NCBI GenBank assembly: GCA_020057445.1
Contig: JAGVFV010000199.1
Location: 1-6,607, forward strand
Direction of reading: 5' to 3'
DNA length: 6,607 bases
Origin: an archaeon
GTDB lineage: Archaea > Nanobdellota > Nanobdellia > Woesearchaeales > JAHJEM01
Part shown: positions 5,460-6,607 of the stretch, piece by piece
Numbering within the stretch: position 1 is the first letter of the stretch
How the letters are laid out: the number at the start of each line of letters is the position of its first letter
The notes under the pieces: generated by a model
What the model was told of the DNA's origin: nothing
Databases searched by the model: none
The model's input: only the letters and a program-made list of their open reading frames with translations
Made by a program: the position numbers and the translations under genes

Positions 5460-5481
5460 CGAACGACGAAATATCAATTAT

Positions 5482-6033
5482 ATGATAAGAAAAGCAAGAG
5501 AGACAGATGCCGACGAGATCCACCACCTTGCAGAATCATTATCCATAAAGAAGCTCCATGACACAACAAAAGGATTCCTGGTCTATACTCTCCAAGAAGC
5601 AGAATACCGAACTAGAATCCTCATGTCCAATTACTTCTTTATATCGACAAACCATGGTCACATTGACGGATTCCTGATGTGCTATGACAACAACATATTA
5701 AAGACAAGCCTGCAAAGCAATCTTCTTTCCCATGAAGATGCCATCATACGATTCGTGCAAAACATGCCTGAACCATATATCTTCGGAGACCAGATCTGCA
5801 TCAGCAGAGCGGCAGAAGAACAAAAACAACCCACAGGAATACAGCTCATGGAAAACTTATTCGCTGAAATGAAAAAACACCGAATCAACACGACGTATGT
5901 CGCAATACTTCATGCACCTACAACGAACCACGCATCAATACAATTCTGCACCAGAATCGGATTTCGAAAAATCGAAGAAGTGAAAAATAGCGACAATACA
6001 ACCTGGGGAATATATAGATTTGAACTCAAATAA
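5482..6033 (+). CDS. GNAT-family N-acetyltransferase, substrate unknown
   Basis: A 183-residue protein with GNAT architecture, predicted to transfer an acetyl group from acetyl-CoA to an amine. It opens with the classic first strand and helix MIRKARETDADEIHHLAESL (1-20). The middle has the FISTNHGHIDGFLMCYDN hairpin (53-70). Motif A covers about 103-125 (DQICISRAAEEQKQPTGIQLMENL), where the usual Q/R-x-x-G-x-G/A pyrophosphate loop is reduced to QKQPTGI. Motif B is clear at NHASIQFCTRIGFRKIEEV (149-167). The protein is soluble with no signal peptide. The substrate cannot be deduced; a ribosomal-protein or metabolite acetylase is equally possible. It is divergent from gyrA with a 163-nt shared promoter region. 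An upstream extension to 5380 is lysine-rich and unlike a GNAT start. The call is firm at family level. Confidence 0.88.
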   Translation: MIRKARETDADEIHHLAESLSIKKLHDTTKGFLVYTLQEAEYRTRILMSNYFFISTNHGHIDGFLMCYDNNILKTSLQSNLLSHEDAIIRFVQNMPEPYIFGDQICISRAAEEQKQPTGIQLMENLFAEMKKHRINTTYVAILHAPTTNHASIQFCTRIGFRKIEEVKNSDNTTWGIYRFELK

Positions 6034-6065
6034 CTGTCTTTACCTTACTTCGTTCAATGACTGAG

Positions 6066-6070
6066 TTTTT
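6066..6070 (+). terminator. T5 run after the GNAT gene
   Basis: Five T residues lie 33 bases after the GNAT stop codon and just before a GC-rich patch. A short U-run of this kind can end archaeal transcripts, but it is weaker than the T9 at 1080-1088. Confidence 0.35.
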
Positions 6071-6110
6071 CCCGCCCTGCGCGCCCCCTGTCAACCGCCC
6101 GAGGTGATGA
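6071..6110. other. GC-rich intergenic patch
   Basis: Within an otherwise AT-rich intergenic stretch (6034-6207), about 40 bases are unusually rich in C and G. CCGCCC is repeated at 6072-6077 and 6095-6100, with GCGCGC-like sequence between. No convincing hairpin, tRNA or frame was found. Its meaning is unknown; it could be a relic or part of a small RNA. Confidence 0.3.
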
Positions 6111-6154
6111 ACTTATCTTATTTGAGATGCTGCGCAAGAGTTTTAAACAAAAAG

Positions 6155-6162
6155 TTAATATA
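6155..6162 (+). promoter_or_regulatory. TATA box of the 97-residue protein gene
   Basis: TTAATATA is centred 49.5 bp before the ATG at 6208, predicting a leader of about 23 nt that contains the ribosome binding site. Confidence 0.5.
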
Positions 6163-6197
6163 TGTGCCTCTTTCTAAGGGAAACAATAAGCAAATTT

Positions 6198-6204
6198 AGG
6201 TGAT
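6198..6204 (+). promoter_or_regulatory. Ribosome binding site of the 97-residue protein gene
   Basis: AGGTGAT lies three bases before the ATG at 6208 and matches the archaeal GGTGAT consensus. Confidence 0.65.
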
Positions 6205-6207
6205 ATC

Positions 6208-6501
6208 ATGGGCAAAGAAATCTACGTGCAGAGCATAGGAATAACGCGACCAAAAGAGATTCCGCTGACACTTTTCCACGTGACTTTGCGGGGATTTACC
6301 GAAGAACCAATTACTGCATTCATGTATGCCGATGACATTGTACGTACCTTATCCTACGATGCAAATCTAAAGCTGATTCTTGCAGATGCAGAGACAAATG
6401 AAGCGGTATATGCTCAGCTTGGTTATGGGTCCAGCGGCGGAAGTCAAAAACAGAATTTTTACGTTCTTAAAAAAAGTGGAAATATATTGATTGAAAAATA
6501 G
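6208..6501 (+). CDS. Unrecognised 97-residue protein
   Basis: I do not recognise this protein. It has no signal peptide and no membrane helix. The sequence looks like a small, mainly beta fold: strands at EIYVQSIGIT (4-13), LTLFHVTLRG (20-29), LKLILADAE (54-62) and QNFYVLKKSGNILIEK (82-97). They flank a helix-like stretch around FMYADDIVRTLSY. A glycine/serine loop (GYGSSGGSQ) precedes the last strands. A TATA box and a good ribosome binding site support it as a real gene. Its codons end in T or A more often than those of rpsB, and it uses CGT and CGG for Arg, unlike its neighbours. That suggests a young or acquired gene, or simply low expression. It converges on the zinc-ribbon gene with 22 nt between the stop codons. 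Confidence 0.75.
   Translation: MGKEIYVQSIGITRPKEIPLTLFHVTLRGFTEEPITAFMYADDIVRTLSYDANLKLILADAETNEAVYAQLGYGSSGGSQKQNFYVLKKSGNILIEK
6469..6475 (-). terminator. Possible T-run terminator for the right-edge minus-strand gene
   Basis: On the minus strand there is a T7 at 6475-6469 and a T5 at 6498-6494, downstream of the zinc-ribbon stop codon. Both lie inside the 3' end of the convergent 97-residue gene, so the two transcripts would overlap antisense. Confidence 0.35.
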
Positions 6502-6523
6502 ACAAATTGATAACTGTATTCGA

Positions 6524-6607
6524 TCATTGCACCTTCACAATCCTGCTCTTCGTCTGATCAATATGAATCTTAAAAGAATGTCCGCAGTACACGCACCGCT
6601 TCACCTT
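6524..6607 (-). CDS. C-terminal end of a small zinc-ribbon protein (partial, runs off right edge)
   Basis: The minus strand is open from the right edge to a TGA at 6526-6524. It encodes 27 final residues that contain KRCVYCGHSF, one CxxCGH half of a zinc ribbon, followed by a basic KIHIDQTKSRIVKVQ tail. The CxxC motif and the Lys/Arg-rich strand are typical of the many small archaeal zinc-ribbon proteins, some of which bind nucleic acid or the ribosome. A second CxxC pair would have to lie upstream, outside the window. The start and full length are not visible, so the family cannot be named. Confidence 0.68.
   Translation of the reverse strand, partial: KVKRCVYCGHSFKIHIDQTKSRIVKVQ

Noticed and set aside
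5380..5481. N-terminal extension of the GNAT protein (34 Lys/Arg/Asn-rich residues)
   Set aside because: The TATA box at 5452-5459 lies inside it, the ordinary GNAT fold begins at the ATG at 5482, and the extension would overlap the gyrA frame.
6104..6110. GTGATGA matching the box C consensus of C/D-box guide RNAs
   Set aside because: No CTGA box D lies at a suitable distance downstream and no C'/D' pair is present, so a guide RNA cannot be supported.

Overview
The window looks archaeal. Supporting signs are a short archaeal-type ribosomal protein S2, a RadB recombinase paralogue, TATA-box promoters 26-28 bp ahead of several start codons (leaderless mRNAs), GGTG-type ribosome binding sites, and T-run rather than hairpin-plus-T terminators. 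A bacterial-type DNA gyrase A, many very small membrane or zinc-ribbon proteins and a broken-up ribosomal gene order would suit a euryarchaeal or DPANN-type genome (for example a Woesearchaeota-like lineage). That placement is inference; the sequence alone does not fix the lineage.

Layout, left to right. (1) Positions 1-89, minus: the N-terminus of an unidentified membrane-anchored protein that runs off the left edge. (2) 90-259: a divergent promoter region with a small hairpin. (3) 260-862, plus: ribosomal protein S2, followed by a 56-residue two-helix membrane protein (909-1079) with its own TATA box and ribosome binding site. (4) A tight tail-to-tail junction at 1079/1087, then a minus-strand block: radB (1087-1767), an unrecognised 157-residue acidic-tailed protein (1801-2274), and a 156-residue four-helix membrane protein (2261-2731) whose end overlaps the start of the 157-residue gene by 14 nt. 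(5) 2732-2873: a promoter plus an imperfectly repeated, hairpin-forming intergenic stretch. (6) 2874-5318, minus: full-length gyrA with the GyrA box and a six-bladed C-terminal domain, but no gyrB beside it. (7) 5319-5481: a divergent promoter region with a palindrome and a 21-bp-spaced direct repeat. (8) 5482-6033, plus: a GNAT-family acetyltransferase. (9) 6034-6207: an intergenic stretch with a GC-rich patch. (10) 6208-6501, plus: an unrecognised 97-residue protein with codon choice unlike its neighbours. (11) 6524-6607, minus: the C-terminal end of a small zinc-ribbon protein that continues beyond the right edge.

The recognised genes are housekeeping: translation (S2), recombinational repair (RadB) and DNA topology (GyrA). 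They do not form a pathway and most appear to be separately promoted. I see no CRISPR array, insertion sequence, tRNA or rRNA, and no clear new multi-gene system. The points most worth a second look are the regulatory architecture (leaderless promoters and the operator-like repeats at the gyrA/GNAT divide), the glutamine at the quinolone-contact position of GyrA, and the three unrecognised proteins next to radB and at the right end.
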